Positions 42,486 through 51,574 are shown, numbered from the stretch's first letter. The stretch is DNA of 64,000 nt from Bacteroidota bacterium (GCA_023251875.1 JAHEXY010000001.1:744001-808000), one strand, 5' to 3'. Made by a program: numbers and translations. The notes: generated by a model from the letters alone, not told the origin.

Positions 42486-42897
42486 ATTACGAATAGTAGT
42501 TGATACGAACGCATTGTTGGTTGCAATACCTTCATATTCTAAATACCATTGGTTGTACAAAGCAATTATTGATAAAGAACTTGATGTATTTATTACCAAT
42601 GAAATTTTAAATGAGTATGAAGAAAAAATAGAACATCGTTTAGGTGTAGAAACAGCTCAATCTGTTATTCGAATTTTAATGGAGTTAGAAAATGTATACG
42701 CTACTATTGTCTATTATAAATTTCAACTTATTACTGCCGATCCTGATGATGATAAATTTGCTGATTGTGCTTTTGCAAGTAATGCACATTTTTTAATTAC
42801 AAATGATAAACACTTTAATATTCTTGAAAAAAATGTATTTCCTAAAATAAGAGCTATTAAAATTGAAGATTTTAAGAATAAATTGATGAGTGAATAA
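42469..42897 (+). CDS. PIN-domain toxin (PIN_3 / PilT-like)
   Basis: The 142-residue PIN protein has RIVVDTNALLVAIP (first Asp), TNEILNEYEEKIEHR (Glu), LITADPDDDKFADCAFAS (the DPDDxxxxxCA block specific to the PIN_3 group) and FLITNDKHFN. It is a probable ribonuclease toxin. Position in the middle of the sdh operon implies co-expression with respiration genes. Confidence 0.9.
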   Translation: MKMGNRLRIVVDTNALLVAIPSYSKYHWLYKAIIDKELDVFITNEILNEYEEKIEHRLGVETAQSVIRILMELENVYATIVYYKFQLITADPDDDKFADCAFASNAHFLITNDKHFNILEKNVFPKIRAIKIEDFKNKLMSE

Positions 42898-42909
42898 TCT
42901 AAGTAAAAT

Positions 42910-43212
42910 ATGTGTAGAATCTTAATTGTATTTATTTTTTGTGTACTTATTGGAAAACTAGGATATGGTCAAGTGGATTCTGCTAAAGTTATACTATTGG
43001 CAGCGCACAATTTAAAATATTATGTTCAAGGAGGATTTGCTGGCTGTCCTGAATTTAAAGAAACGGAAAATCTTTATGGATTCGAAATGATATGTATGGG
43101 TTGTGTTGGCCCAAGTGAGGAGGAACTAAAAAATAACATTAAAGTAGTGGGAATTATAAATAAGATATACGGTGAAGATTGGTTTGAAAAAAAACAGAAT
43201 GAATTTTTATAA
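42910..43212 (+). CDS. Small secreted protein of unknown function
   Basis: The 100-residue product has a signal peptide (MCRILIVFIFCVLIGKLGYGQ), then a short domain with three Cys residues (GGFAGCPEFKETENLYGFEMICMGCVGPSEEEL) and a C-terminal KIYGEDWFEKKQNEFL. It might be a periplasmic metal- or thiol-related protein; no family is recognised. It starts 12 bp after the PIN toxin stop. Confidence 0.62.
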   Translation: MCRILIVFIFCVLIGKLGYGQVDSAKVILLAAHNLKYYVQGGFAGCPEFKETENLYGFEMICMGCVGPSEEELKNNIKVVGIINKIYGEDWFEKKQNEFL

Positions 43213-43250
43213 GTAAATAATTGGCTGATGAATTAATAAAGGAGTCTGAT

Positions 43251-43274
43251 CATTTTCCTGACGTCAGGAAAATG
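43251..43274. repeat. Perfect 24 bp palindrome between toxin-antitoxin modules
   Basis: CATTTTCCTGAC followed directly by GTCAGGAAAATG, with an imperfect extension (TCTG...CAGA) to about 43245-43282. No loop, so it is more like a dimer-protein binding site than a terminator. Confidence 0.7.
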
Positions 43275-43340
43275 GTCCGCAGATAATTTTAGTTCAATTA
43301 ATCTGGCGTAGAGGAGTTATAAATAAACGAGGATTGAAAA

Positions 43341-43601
43341 ATGAATTTTGAGTTTTCTAAGCATGCACTTGAGCAAATGATAATTCGTGATGTATCAAAA
43401 GATATTGTCATGAAAGTTTTAGAGAACCCAGATGAAATAAAGCAAGAAGATGGGATGAGTATTTATCAGTCTATTATTCCATATTTGGATGAGGGTAATT
43501 ATCTCATTCGTGTTTTCGTAAATTCGAATAAAATACCGAACTTGATAGTACCAGTTTATAAAACATCTAAAATTAGTAAATACTATGAAGGTAAAATATG
43601 A
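43341..43601 (+). CDS. DUF4258 protein, probable toxin
   Basis: The 86-residue protein has FSKHALEQMIIRDVSKDIVMKVLENPDEIKQ, the DUF4258 signature with its conserved H-A-x-E/Q-x-M-x2-R pattern. The family is thought to be a RelE-like/BECR RNase group. It overlaps the DUF2283 gene by 17 bp; DUF4258-DUF2283 is a recurrent pair. Confidence 0.87.
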   Translation: MNFEFSKHALEQMIIRDVSKDIVMKVLENPDEIKQEDGMSIYQSIIPYLDEGNYLIRVFVNSNKIPNLIVPVYKTSKISKYYEGKI

Positions 43602-43779
43602 TAAAGAAACTGATATTTTATATATCATGCTTACCTCCGAAAAGGTGAAAGAAAGTGATGAAGATAAACCTGGAATTGTAATAGATTATTCAGCTTCTGG
43701 CACTATTGTGGGCATTGAAATATTACAAGCATCTAAAAAACTTCCTCAACCTATGAAGTTAGAATATGAGGTAGGATAA
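43585..43779 (+). CDS. DUF2283 protein, probable antitoxin
   Basis: The 64-residue protein starts MKVKYDKETDILYIMLTSEK and has GIVIDYSASGTIVGIEILQASK, the DUF2283 signature. Small beta-rich proteins of this kind are paired with DUF4258 toxins. It ends 154 bp before sdhB. Confidence 0.88.
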   Translation: MKVKYDKETDILYIMLTSEKVKESDEDKPGIVIDYSASGTIVGIEILQASKKLPQPMKLEYEVG

Positions 43780-43933
43780 GGTTTTAGGAATGGGTAAATA
43801 AGGTGAAATTGAAAGATAATTGATAAACAATAAATGAATTGGCTTTGGCCAAAATCAAAAGATAATAGTTAAAGGCTTGAAAAGAGATTAAATTATCTCA
43901 TTTTCAAATTACCAAATTTTCAAATTGAATAAT

Positions 43934-44674
43934 ATGAACATCACCCTAAAAGTATGGCGACAAAAAAACGCCAATGAACAAGGTAAACTTGTAACGTACG
44001 ATGTAAAAGATATTTCTACCGATATGTCATTTCTTGAAGTATTTGATGTACTCAACGAAGAATTAATTACAAAAGGTGAAGAACCCATTGCATTTGATCA
44101 TGATTGTCGCGAAGGTATTTGCGGTATGTGTAGCATGTATATTAATGGCCGTGCGCATGGTCCATGGACGGGTACAACCACTTGCCAGTTGCACATGCGT
44201 GCCTTTAAAGATGGAGATACCATTGTGGTAGAACCATTTCGTGCAGTGGCTTTTCCGGTAATCAAAGATTTAGTGGTTGACCGTTCTGCTTTTGATCGTG
44301 TGATTACCTCCGGAGGATTTGTTTCTGTAAATACGGGTTCTGCTGTTGATGCCAATGCCATGCTTATTCCTAAACCTGATGCTGATGCCGCTTTTAATGC
44401 AGCTGCTTGTATTGGTTGTGGAGCTTGTGTGGCTACTTGCAAAAATTCATCTGCTATGTTATTTGTTTCAGCAAAAGTTTCTCAGCTTGCTCTTTTACCT
44501 CAAGGTAAAGTAGAAGCCAAGGAACGTGTTCAAAACATGGTAAAACAAATGGATGCCGAAGGTTTTGGAAATTGTACCAATACAGGTGCTTGCGAAGTGG
44601 AATGCCCTAAAGGAATTTCATTAGAAAATATAGCTCGCCTCAATAGAGAGTTTATTGTGAGTAGCCTCACTTAA
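43934..44674 (+). CDS. sdhB: Succinate dehydrogenase iron-sulfur subunit
   Basis: The 246-residue protein begins at ATG 43934, since the in-frame TTG three codons earlier adds nothing. It holds the three cluster motifs: [2Fe-2S] in [13 protein letters not shown] plus a distal Cys in TTTCQLHM, [4Fe-4S] in [11 protein letters not shown], and [3Fe-4S] in [15 protein letters not shown]. It passes electrons from SdhA to the membrane subunit. A GC-rich repeat and a promoter for hutU follow. It is separated from sdhA by two toxin-antitoxin-like modules. Confidence 0.97.
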   Translation: MNITLKVWRQKNANEQGKLVTYDVKDISTDMSFLEVFDVLNEELITKGEEPIAFDHDCREGICGMCSMYINGRAHGPWTGTTTCQLHMRAFKDGDTIVVEPFRAVAFPVIKDLVVDRSAFDRVITSGGFVSVNTGSAVDANAMLIPKPDADAAFNAAACIGCGACVATCKNSSAMLFVSAKVSQLALLPQGKVEAKERVQNMVKQMDAEGFGNCTNTGACEVECPKGISLENIARLNREFIVSSLT

Positions 44675-44685
44675 AATAATTCCAA

Positions 44686-44722
44686 GCTCTCCCTCTCCTT
44701 TTGGAGAGGGGTAGGGTGAGGT
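44686..44722. repeat. GC-rich hairpin repeat between sdhB and hutU
   Basis: CTCCCTCTCC TTTT GGAGAGGG stem with outer arm GTAGGGTGAGGT, 12 bp after the sdhB stop. Confidence 0.88.
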
Positions 44723-44740
44723 AATAAAAAATAGAAAACT

Positions 44741-44748
44741 TATCTTTG
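44741..44748 (+). promoter_or_regulatory. -7 promoter element for hutU
   Basis: TATCTTTG is an exact TAnnTTTG match, 18 bp before the ATG at 44766. It makes the upstream TTG codon (44757) unlikely as the start. Confidence 0.6.
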
Positions 44749-44765
44749 CATTAAAATTGCAAAGT

Positions 44766-46439
44766 ATGACCACTACTACCAAACTCGATATTTCTCAATT
44801 AAAAACTCCCACAGGAACAAAATTAAATTGCAAAGGCTGGGTACAAGAAGCCGCATTAAGAATGTTATTAAACAATCTTGATCCTCATGTTGCAGAAAGG
44901 CCAGAAGATTTAATTGTTTATGGAGGTACTGGAAAGGCCGCTCGTAATCCTGAAGCATTTCATTTAATTGTAAAAGCCCTTAAAGATTTAAATGAAGATG
45001 AAACTTTACTTGTGCAATCCGGTAAGCCTGTTGGTATTTTACCAACACATAAAGATGCTCCAAGAGTAATTATTTCTAATTCTATGTTGGTGCCGCACTG
45101 GGCTAATTGGAAAAACTTTAGAGAACTAGAAGCCAAAGGCCTTACTATGTACGGACAAATGACCGCAGGTTCTTGGATTTACATAGGCTCTCAAGGTATT
45201 GTTCAAGGAACCTATGAAACTTTTTCGGCATTAGCCAAAAAACATTTTGGAGGTTCTTTAAAAGGAACCTTATCTGTAACAGCAGGCTTGGGAGGTATGG
45301 GTGGTGCACAGCCTTTATCCATTACCATGAATGAGGGTGTTTGCCTTGCCGCAGAAGTAGAAGAATGGCGCATTAGAAAAAGATTAGAAACACGCTACCT
45401 CGATAAAATGACTACATCGATAGATGAAGGAATTGCATGGGCGCTAGAAGCAAAACAAAAAGGAGAAGCACTTTCTATTGGTGTTTTATGCAATGCGATT
45501 GATTTATTAGAAGCATTATTGAAAAAAAATATTACGCCCGATACTTTAACGGATCAAACTTCTGCCCACGATCCTTTGGTTGGTTATGTACCACAAGGAT
45601 TAAGCATTGCAGAAGCCAATACCTTAAGAGAAAAAAATCCTGATCAGTATATTGAATTATCCATGCAAAGCATGGTAAAGCATGTTGAGTTGATGATCAA
45701 ATTACAAGAACGTGGTAGTATTACTTTCGATTATGGCAATAACCTACGCGGACAAGCATTTGCTAAAGGCCTCAAAAATGCATTTGCATTTCCGGGATTT
45801 GTGCCTGCTTATATTCGTCCGCTTTTTTGCGAAGGCAAAGGCCCTTTCCGTTGGGCAGCATTATCAGGCGATCCAAATGATATTTATGAAACAGATAAAT
45901 TAATTCTCGAATTATTTCCTGAAAATGAAAGCTTAAAACGCTGGATAAAAATGGCGCAGGAAAAAATTGCATTTCAAGGTTTACCTGCGCGTATATGCTG
46001 GCTGGGGCAAGGCGAGCGCGAAAAAACAGGATTGGCTTTTAATAAATTGGTGCGTGATGGAAAAGTAAAAGCACCACTTGTAATTGGGCGCGATCATTTG
46101 GATACGGGTTCTGTTGCATCACCCAACAGAGAAACAGAAAGCATGCTAGATGGTTCAGATGCCATTGCCGATTGGCCAATTTTAAATGCATTGATTAATA
46201 CTGCCGGTGGTGCATCTTGGGTTTCTGTACATCATGGTGGTGGTGTTGGAATTGGTTATTCCATTCATGCTGGCATGGTAATTGTTGCAGATGGAACAGA
46301 AGATGCAGATAAAAGATTAAAACGTGTTTTGCATAACGATCCTGCAATGGGTGTTATTCGACATGCCGATGCTGGTTATGATATTGCAAAAGACACAGCA
46401 CGTAAACACAGATTGGATTTAAAAGAGAGATTGAAATAA
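44766..46439 (+). CDS. hutU: Urocanate hydratase
   Basis: The 557-residue NAD-dependent enzyme converts urocanate to imidazolone propionate in histidine breakdown. Visible family sequence includes [44 protein letters not shown] (NAD site), [16 protein letters not shown] and [21 protein letters not shown]. Length is normal. No other hut gene is here. The start at ATG 44766 fits a short leader from the promoter at 44741-44748. Confidence 0.97.
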   Translation: MTTTTKLDISQLKTPTGTKLNCKGWVQEAALRMLLNNLDPHVAERPEDLIVYGGTGKAARNPEAFHLIVKALKDLNEDETLLVQSGKPVGILPTHKDAPRVIISNSMLVPHWANWKNFRELEAKGLTMYGQMTAGSWIYIGSQGIVQGTYETFSALAKKHFGGSLKGTLSVTAGLGGMGGAQPLSITMNEGVCLAAEVEEWRIRKRLETRYLDKMTTSIDEGIAWALEAKQKGEALSIGVLCNAIDLLEALLKKNITPDTLTDQTSAHDPLVGYVPQGLSIAEANTLREKNPDQYIELSMQSMVKHVELMIKLQERGSITFDYGNNLRGQAFAKGLKNAFAFPGFVPAYIRPLFCEGKGPFRWAALSGDPNDIYETDKLILELFPENESLKRWIKMAQEKIAFQGLPARICWLGQGEREKTGLAFNKLVRDGKVKAPLVIGRDHLDTGSVASPNRETESMLDGSDAIADWPILNALINTAGGASWVSVHHGGGVGIGYSIHAGMVIVADGTEDADKRLKRVLHNDPAMGVIRHADAGYDIAKDTARKHRLDLKERLK

Positions 46440-46507
46440 ATGGAGAATTAAGAATGTAGAATTGATTGGGGTATTGGAAAGACTAAGAATACAAAGTATA
46501 GAGTAAA

Positions 46508-46537
46508 ACTTTGAACATTGAATCTTTAAACTTTAAA
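46508..46537. repeat. GAACTTT-type repeat
   Basis: Units TTTGAACATTGAATCTTTAA and ACTTTAAAC just before a lipoprotein start. They belong to the same family as the insert in metH at 14310-14395. Confidence 0.62.
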
Positions 46538-46548
46538 CAAAATTATTT

Positions 46549-46935
46549 ATGAAAAAACTTCATTATTTAACAATAGCATCATTATTGTTTTTTGCATCTT
46601 GTATTAAAGACGAAACTACTACTCTTGACGGTACATGGTCTTGTTCTGAGACAAGTGTTGTTTATGGAAGCACCAATCCTTATGAGGTTAATATAACAAC
46701 TGATGCAAGTAATGAGAATAAAATATATTTAGAAAATTTTTATGATTTAGGATATAATAATAAAGTAACCGCTACTTTAAGTGGAGACAATATTTCAATT
46801 TCTTCTCAAACTATTGATGGGTATACCATTTCCGGAAGTGGTACAAAAAATTCTGAGAGCTCATTAAGTTTTACCTATTATTCTTACGATGGAGCAGATC
46901 ACGATACTATAACTTCCACGTATACTAAAAAATAA
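46549..46935 (+). CDS. Small lipoprotein, lipocalin-like
   Basis: The 128-residue protein has a lipoprotein signal MKKLHYLTIASLLFFASC (Cys18). The mature part LDGTWSCSETSVVYG and repeated short strands suggest a lipocalin-type beta-barrel of the kind seen in many Bacteroidota lipoproteins. No ligand is known. It is flanked by repeats at both ends. Confidence 0.75.
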   Translation: MKKLHYLTIASLLFFASCIKDETTTLDGTWSCSETSVVYGSTNPYEVNITTDASNENKIYLENFYDLGYNNKVTATLSGDNISISSQTIDGYTISGSGTKNSESSLSFTYYSYDGADHDTITSTYTKK

Positions 46936-46947
46936 AAAAAATCCAAA

Positions 46948-46981
46948 CTTCCCTCTCCTTGGAGAGGGTTAGGGAGAGGTG
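46948..46981. repeat. GC-rich hairpin repeat between convergent genes
   Basis: CCCTCTCC TT GGAGAGGG stem with outer arm TTAGGGAGAGGTG. It abuts the stop of the DinB gene. Confidence 0.88.
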
Positions 46982-47497
46982 TTATCTCTTTATTATTTCA
47001 TGGTGATGCCTAACATGATATAAAGTAAAATAAAGCATCTCTCGAATGTTTAATTTTCCAAGAATAGGATGGGGTAAGTAATATTCATCTAATTGGTTTT
47101 CGTCTAATTCTCCAAATAGATTGATTAATTTTTGATAGGCTTTAGATAAAGAATTTAGCATTTGTGTTTTGTCGCCATTTGTATTAACACCTCTTGGAAT
47201 AAAAGGGAGAGAAGCTGTTGCCCCTTCAGTCAATTTTGTTTGATACAAAGCAACTATATCATCATAAGAACTACTGTGCTTTGTTGATCCAAATACTTTT
47301 AACAAAACTAAGGGCATTGATAATGCAATATTTATAGGATTTACAGATAGAATAAGATGTTGCACGTTTTCGGCAATGCTCCATTTTTCAGCATTAGGCT
47401 TGTTAAAAAATTGCTCTTCGCTTAATACATAAATTGTTGATTCTAAGTCTTTAATTGCTCCTCTAAAAGCAATTTGAAGTTCATTTCTTGAAGTCAT
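46982..47497 (-). CDS. DinB-family protein
   Basis: The 171-residue four-helix protein has IAENVQHLILSVNPINIAL near the N-terminus and LYHVRHHHEIIKR at the C-terminus; His residues at these positions form the metal site of the DinB superfamily. Members include putative thiol-S-transferases and bacillithiol enzymes. The substrate here is unknown. Confidence 0.85.
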   Translation of the reverse strand: MTSRNELQIAFRGAIKDLESTIYVLSEEQFFNKPNAEKWSIAENVQHLILSVNPINIALSMPLVLLKVFGSTKHSSSYDDIVALYQTKLTEGATASLPFIPRGVNTNGDKTQMLNSLSKAYQKLINLFGELDENQLDEYYLPHPILGKLNIREMLYFTLYHVRHHHEIIKR

Positions 47498-47650
47498 AAA
47501 TAGTTTTTTGTAAAGATACTTACTAATTTTTAATAGGCTATGTAACCATTTTGTAATTATTACGTATAGATAGTATAAAATCCTTAAAAATAAGAGTACA
47601 CGGTTTATGATTCCGGGTTTCTTCTCGTGTTGGGACTAATACGAATTTGT

Positions 47651-48376
47651 ATGAATGAAGAATTACATAAAATATCAAGGAGTTTATTTTTCTCCTCTGC
47701 ATTTTTGCTTTTAATGTGGCAAATAAAATTAATTGAGTCATTGCTTAATATGGACTTTGCTACTTTTGGCATTTTACCTCGTGAGTTGGTTGGTTTTAAA
47801 GGTGTATTAACTGCACCATTAATTCATGCTGATTTTAATCATTTAGCATCTAATTCTTTTTCAATGTGCTTTCTATTAGCTTGTTTAATTTATATATACG
47901 ATAAAATTGCATTACGTGCATTTATAGGTATTTATTTAGTTTCAGGAGTATTGGTATGGATGGTAGCAAGACCCGTTTATCATATCGGATCAAGTGGATT
48001 AATTTACGGCATAGTAAGTTTTTTGTTTTTTAGTGGTGTATTCAGGCTTGATATGAGATTATTGTCATTATCATTATTAATGGTTTTTATGTATGGAGGC
48101 TTGATGTGGGGCGTGTTTCCAACAAGTGCAGGCATATCGTGGGAAACACACTTAATGGGAAGCATAACCGGAATATTTTATGCATTTTATTATAGAGCAG
48201 AAGAAGTATTACCACAATTTCAACCTAATTATTTACCTCAATCTTCAATTGATTTTGCTTATAATAAGTATGCTGTTGATGAAAATAAGGAAGCTCAAAT
48301 TATTCCACTTTATACTTCAGATGTCAATATAAAAGAAGATAATGAGCAAGAAGGAGAAGAAAGAAAAGCTGCTTAA
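47651..48376 (+). CDS. Rhomboid-family intramembrane serine protease
   Basis: The 241-residue membrane protein has six helices and the rhomboid dyad: Ser in HIGSSGLIYGIV (GxSG) and His in WETHLMGSITG. Also present is HADFNHLASNSFSM in helix 2. It cleaves membrane proteins within the bilayer. The ATG at 47651 is preferred to a GTG 24 bp upstream. An acidic C-terminal tail faces the cytoplasm. It is followed by serB-serA after 85 bp. Confidence 0.9.
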   Translation: MNEELHKISRSLFFSSAFLLLMWQIKLIESLLNMDFATFGILPRELVGFKGVLTAPLIHADFNHLASNSFSMCFLLACLIYIYDKIALRAFIGIYLVSGVLVWMVARPVYHIGSSGLIYGIVSFLFFSGVFRLDMRLLSLSLLMVFMYGGLMWGVFPTSAGISWETHLMGSITGIFYAFYYRAEEVLPQFQPNYLPQSSIDFAYNKYAVDENKEAQIIPLYTSDVNIKEDNEQEGEERKAA

Positions 48377-48461
48377 ATTTTTTGCTAGGAATTCCTCCCC
48401 AATGCTTGCATAAAATCGTAGCAATGATTTAATTTACAATAAATCTAAATCAGTCTCAAAA

Positions 48462-50366
48462 ATGGCTACGATCCTTAAAGAACAAACGCATTATGTATTT
48501 GACTTTGATAGCACACTTACCCAAGTAGAAGCTTTTGAAGAATTAGCTGAAATTGCACTCAAAAAAAATGCTGAGAAAAATAAAATCATTCAAAAAATAA
48601 AAGAGATTACCGATTTAGGTATAGATGGAAAAATATCGTTTACACAATCGCTTGAACAAAGAATACAATTGCTACATGCACATAAAGACCATTTAGAAAT
48701 TCTTGTAAAAAGATTAAAGAAAAAAATATCCCCTTCTATAAGTAGAAATAAAGATTTTTTTAAAAGAAATGCAGCAGCTATTTACGTGATTTCTGCCGGC
48801 TTTAAAGAATTTATCGATCCTATTGTAAAGCAATATAATATTGAAGCAAAACGTGTTTATGCCAATACATTTAAGTACGATAAAAAGGGAAACATCATTG
48901 GCTTTGATACCAAAAATTTACTTTCAAAACACAATGGCAAAATAGATCAATTAAAAGCTATTCATTTGCCCGGAGAAGTATATGTTATTGGAGATGGTTA
49001 TTCTGATTATGTAATGAAAGAAGCCGGCCTAGCGCATAAGTTTTTTGCGTATACTGAAAATATAGCTCGCGAAAATATTTTAAAAAAGGCTGATCACATT
49101 ACGCCAAGTCTTGATGAGTTTTTGTACGTAAATAAATTACCCATGTCTATTTCCTATCCTAAAAATAGAATAAAAGCCTTGTTGTTAGAAAATGTACATG
49201 ACGATGCTGTACAACTATTCAGAAGCGAAGGTTATGAAGTACAAGTAATGAAAAAGAGTTTGACTGAGGCTGAACTTTGCGAAGCCGTGAAAGGGGTTTC
49301 AATTTTAGGTATTCGTTCAAAAACGCAAATCACAAAAAAAGTATTAGACCATGCCGATCGCTTAATGGCCATTGGTGCATTTTGTATTGGTACCAACCAA
49401 ATTGATTTGGAAACATGTACACATAAAGGTATTTGTGTTTTAAATGCGCCATACAGCAATACACGTTCAGTTGTTGAATTAGCATTGGGAGAAATGATTA
49501 TGCTTATGCGTAAAACTTTTGATCAAAGCGCAAATGTTCACAAAGGTATTTGGGAAAAATCTGCCAGCCATAGTGCAGAAATACGTGGAAAAAAATTAGG
49601 CATTATTGGCTATGGAAATATTGGCTCTCAACTTTCTGTTATGGCTGAATCATTGGGTATGCAAGTGCATTATTATGATGTAGTAGAAAAATTGGCTTTA
49701 GGCAATGCCCATAAATGTGATTCATTAAAAGATTTATTAAAGAAAGTAGATATTCTTACCATTCATGTTGATGGAAATAAAGCCAATAAAAATTTGATAG
49801 GAGAGAAGGAATTTAAAATGATGAAAGATGGTGTGGTGTTTTTAAATTTAAGTCGAGGTTTTGTGGTTGATGTAAAAGCATTGGCAGAAAATATTAAAAG
49901 TGGAAAAGTAAAAGGTGCTGCGGTAGATGTTTTTCCTGAAGAACCACATGCTAATTCAACTAATTTTGAAACGGAATTAAAAGGTTTACCCAATGTTATT
50001 TTAACCCCTCACGTTGGTGGTAGCACTGAAGAAGCCCAAAAAAATATTGCCGATTATGTTCCTTCTCGTATTATGGATTACATCAATACCGGAAATTCAT
50101 TTGCCAGTGTAAATTTCCCCAATATACAATTACCAACTTTTCCGCACTTGCACAGATTCCTTCATATTCATGAAAACGTTCCTGGAATGTTGGCGCAAAT
50201 TAATAGTGTGCTTGCCAAATACAATGTTAATATCGAAGGGCAATACCTCAAAACCAATGAGCAAATTGGTTATTTAATTACCGACATCAACAAAAAATAC
50301 AACCACGATGTTATTCGAGATCTTAAACAAATTAAAAACACAATTAGGTTTAGGGTTTTGTATTAA
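48462..50366 (+). CDS. serA: Fused phosphoserine phosphatase / phosphoglycerate dehydrogenase
   Basis: The 634-residue protein unites two enzymes of serine synthesis. Residues 1-225 are a HAD phosphatase (nucleophile in FDFDSTLT, Asp14; VISAGFKEF; GDGYSDYVM) resembling SerB. Residues about 230-545 are phosphoglycerate dehydrogenase (NAD site GIIGYGNIG; catalytic Arg in LSRGFVV, Glu in VFPEEP, His in TPHVGGST). The end is an ACT domain (VPGMLAQINSVLAKYNVNIEGQY), for feedback by serine. Step 1 and step 3 of the pathway are thus on one chain, step 2 (SerC) not seen here. Such fusions are known in part of the Bacteroidota. Confidence 0.92.
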   Translation: MATILKEQTHYVFDFDSTLTQVEAFEELAEIALKKNAEKNKIIQKIKEITDLGIDGKISFTQSLEQRIQLLHAHKDHLEILVKRLKKKISPSISRNKDFFKRNAAAIYVISAGFKEFIDPIVKQYNIEAKRVYANTFKYDKKGNIIGFDTKNLLSKHNGKIDQLKAIHLPGEVYVIGDGYSDYVMKEAGLAHKFFAYTENIARENILKKADHITPSLDEFLYVNKLPMSISYPKNRIKALLLENVHDDAVQLFRSEGYEVQVMKKSLTEAELCEAVKGVSILGIRSKTQITKKVLDHADRLMAIGAFCIGTNQIDLETCTHKGICVLNAPYSNTRSVVELALGEMIMLMRKTFDQSANVHKGIWEKSASHSAEIRGKKLGIIGYGNIGSQLSVMAESLGMQVHYYDVVEKLALGNAHKCDSLKDLLKKVDILTIHVDGNKANKNLIGEKEFKMMKDGVVFLNLSRGFVVDVKALAENIKSGKVKGAAVDVFPEEPHANSTNFETELKGLPNVILTPHVGGSTEEAQKNIADYVPSRIMDYINTGNSFASVNFPNIQLPTFPHLHRFLHIHENVPGMLAQINSVLAKYNVNIEGQYLKTNEQIGYLITDINKKYNHDVIRDLKQIKNTIRFRVLY

Positions 50367-51352
50367 TCACCCATCATCAAATTACATCCCCTAATATCGC
50401 TATTATCAAAACGGCCATGAATTTCAAAGGAGCCATCTACATATACATGACCTAAATCTCTCGTTTGAATAAAAGAACAAGAATGAATATTTGCCAGGTC
50501 AATAATATTAATGCCTCCGCTTTTATTGGTGTCTAAAATATCAAGTGGATCATTAGGGTCATAAGCCATTACCTTCATCCAAGGTGGGCATTTAAATATT
50601 CCTTTTTCTTTTGAGTAAGCTTGAGATAAAAGTTCTGTCATGCCGTATTCAGAATGTATCGAGCTTAGACCAAATTTTTCAGATAAAATTTCATGCAATT
50701 CAACTCTCGTCATCTCCTGCCTTTTTCCTTTCATCCCACCGGTTTCCATAACAATCAAATTTTTGTAGGGCTTTTTAATTTTATCTGCCAAATCCAATAA
50801 GGCATAAGTAACACCCATTAAAAGGGTAGTCTGTTGTTTGTTTTCAAGCACATCAAGTTTTTCAATTAATTCATCAAGATTATGCAAATAGAACCCGCTA
50901 TTAGCGTTACCACTTTCCTTAATTAAAGAATCTACCATGTAAACCAGTGAGGAGCCTTCTCGTTCTAGATAAGAGGGTAGTAAGCCAATAATGCAATACT
51001 TTTTTATATCTCCATAAAATAATTGAAATGCTTTTTTAAAACTTTCTTCATAAATGCCAAGTTCTGCAACATAATGTTTGCTATAAGTAGACCCTGTAGT
51101 TCCACTACTGGTAAAAATTTTTTGTTCGGGTTTATCTGAACAAATAATGCTATGGGTTTTAAAAAGTTCTATTGGAAGAAAGGGAATATCATTTACTGTG
51201 TTTATCTTTTTATAGTTTATACCTAAGAGCTTTATATATTCAGCATACACCAAATTGTGTTTACTTTGATAATGAAAAATTTCCAAAGCAACCTTTTCAA
51301 ACGAAATACCGTCTTTAATACAAAAAATACTATTTATTAATTTGTTAATCAT
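50363..51352 (-). CDS. LuxE/PaaK-like acyl ligase (acyl-protein synthetase type)
   Basis: The 329-residue protein resembles LuxE of the ANL superfamily: IFTSSGTTGSTYSKHYV is the ATP-binding P-loop, ITGGMKGKRQEMTR-like MKGKRQEMTRVEL, and SIHSEYGMTELLSQAY the conserved Tyr-Gly-x-Thr-Glu block. LuxE activates a fatty acid as acyl-AMP and holds it for LuxC to reduce. A LuxC-type reductase lies at 2074 in the same window. It overlaps the serA stop by 4 bp on the other strand. Confidence 0.85.
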   Translation of the reverse strand: MINKLINSIFCIKDGISFEKVALEIFHYQSKHNLVYAEYIKLLGINYKKINTVNDIPFLPIELFKTHSIICSDKPEQKIFTSSGTTGSTYSKHYVAELGIYEESFKKAFQLFYGDIKKYCIIGLLPSYLEREGSSLVYMVDSLIKESGNANSGFYLHNLDELIEKLDVLENKQQTTLLMGVTYALLDLADKIKKPYKNLIVMETGGMKGKRQEMTRVELHEILSEKFGLSSIHSEYGMTELLSQAYSKEKGIFKCPPWMKVMAYDPNDPLDILDTNKSGGINIIDLANIHSCSFIQTRDLGHVYVDGSFEIHGRFDNSDIRGCNLMMGD

Positions 51353-51535
51353 ATTGCTAAAAGCTAAGAGCTATACTATCTAAATGGTTAAATTGTTAGC
51401 ATTGTTAAATAGTTATCTTACAAATACTATTAATTGATGCCTAGCAATTTAATAATTCAACAATAGAACAATTGCATTTTATTAAAGGATCAATTAGCAA
51501 CTGTTTGCACTACATCTGCTAAAAACCGGTAAATC

Positions 51536-51560
51536 CTTTGAACTTTAAACTTTGAACTTT
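51536..51560. repeat. GAACTTT-type repeat
   Basis: CTTTGAACTTTAAACTTTGA followed by ACTTT; an unbroken tandem of the unit seen in metH, 14 bp before a lipoprotein start. Confidence 0.7.
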
Positions 51561-51574
51561 ATATTTACAATTCT

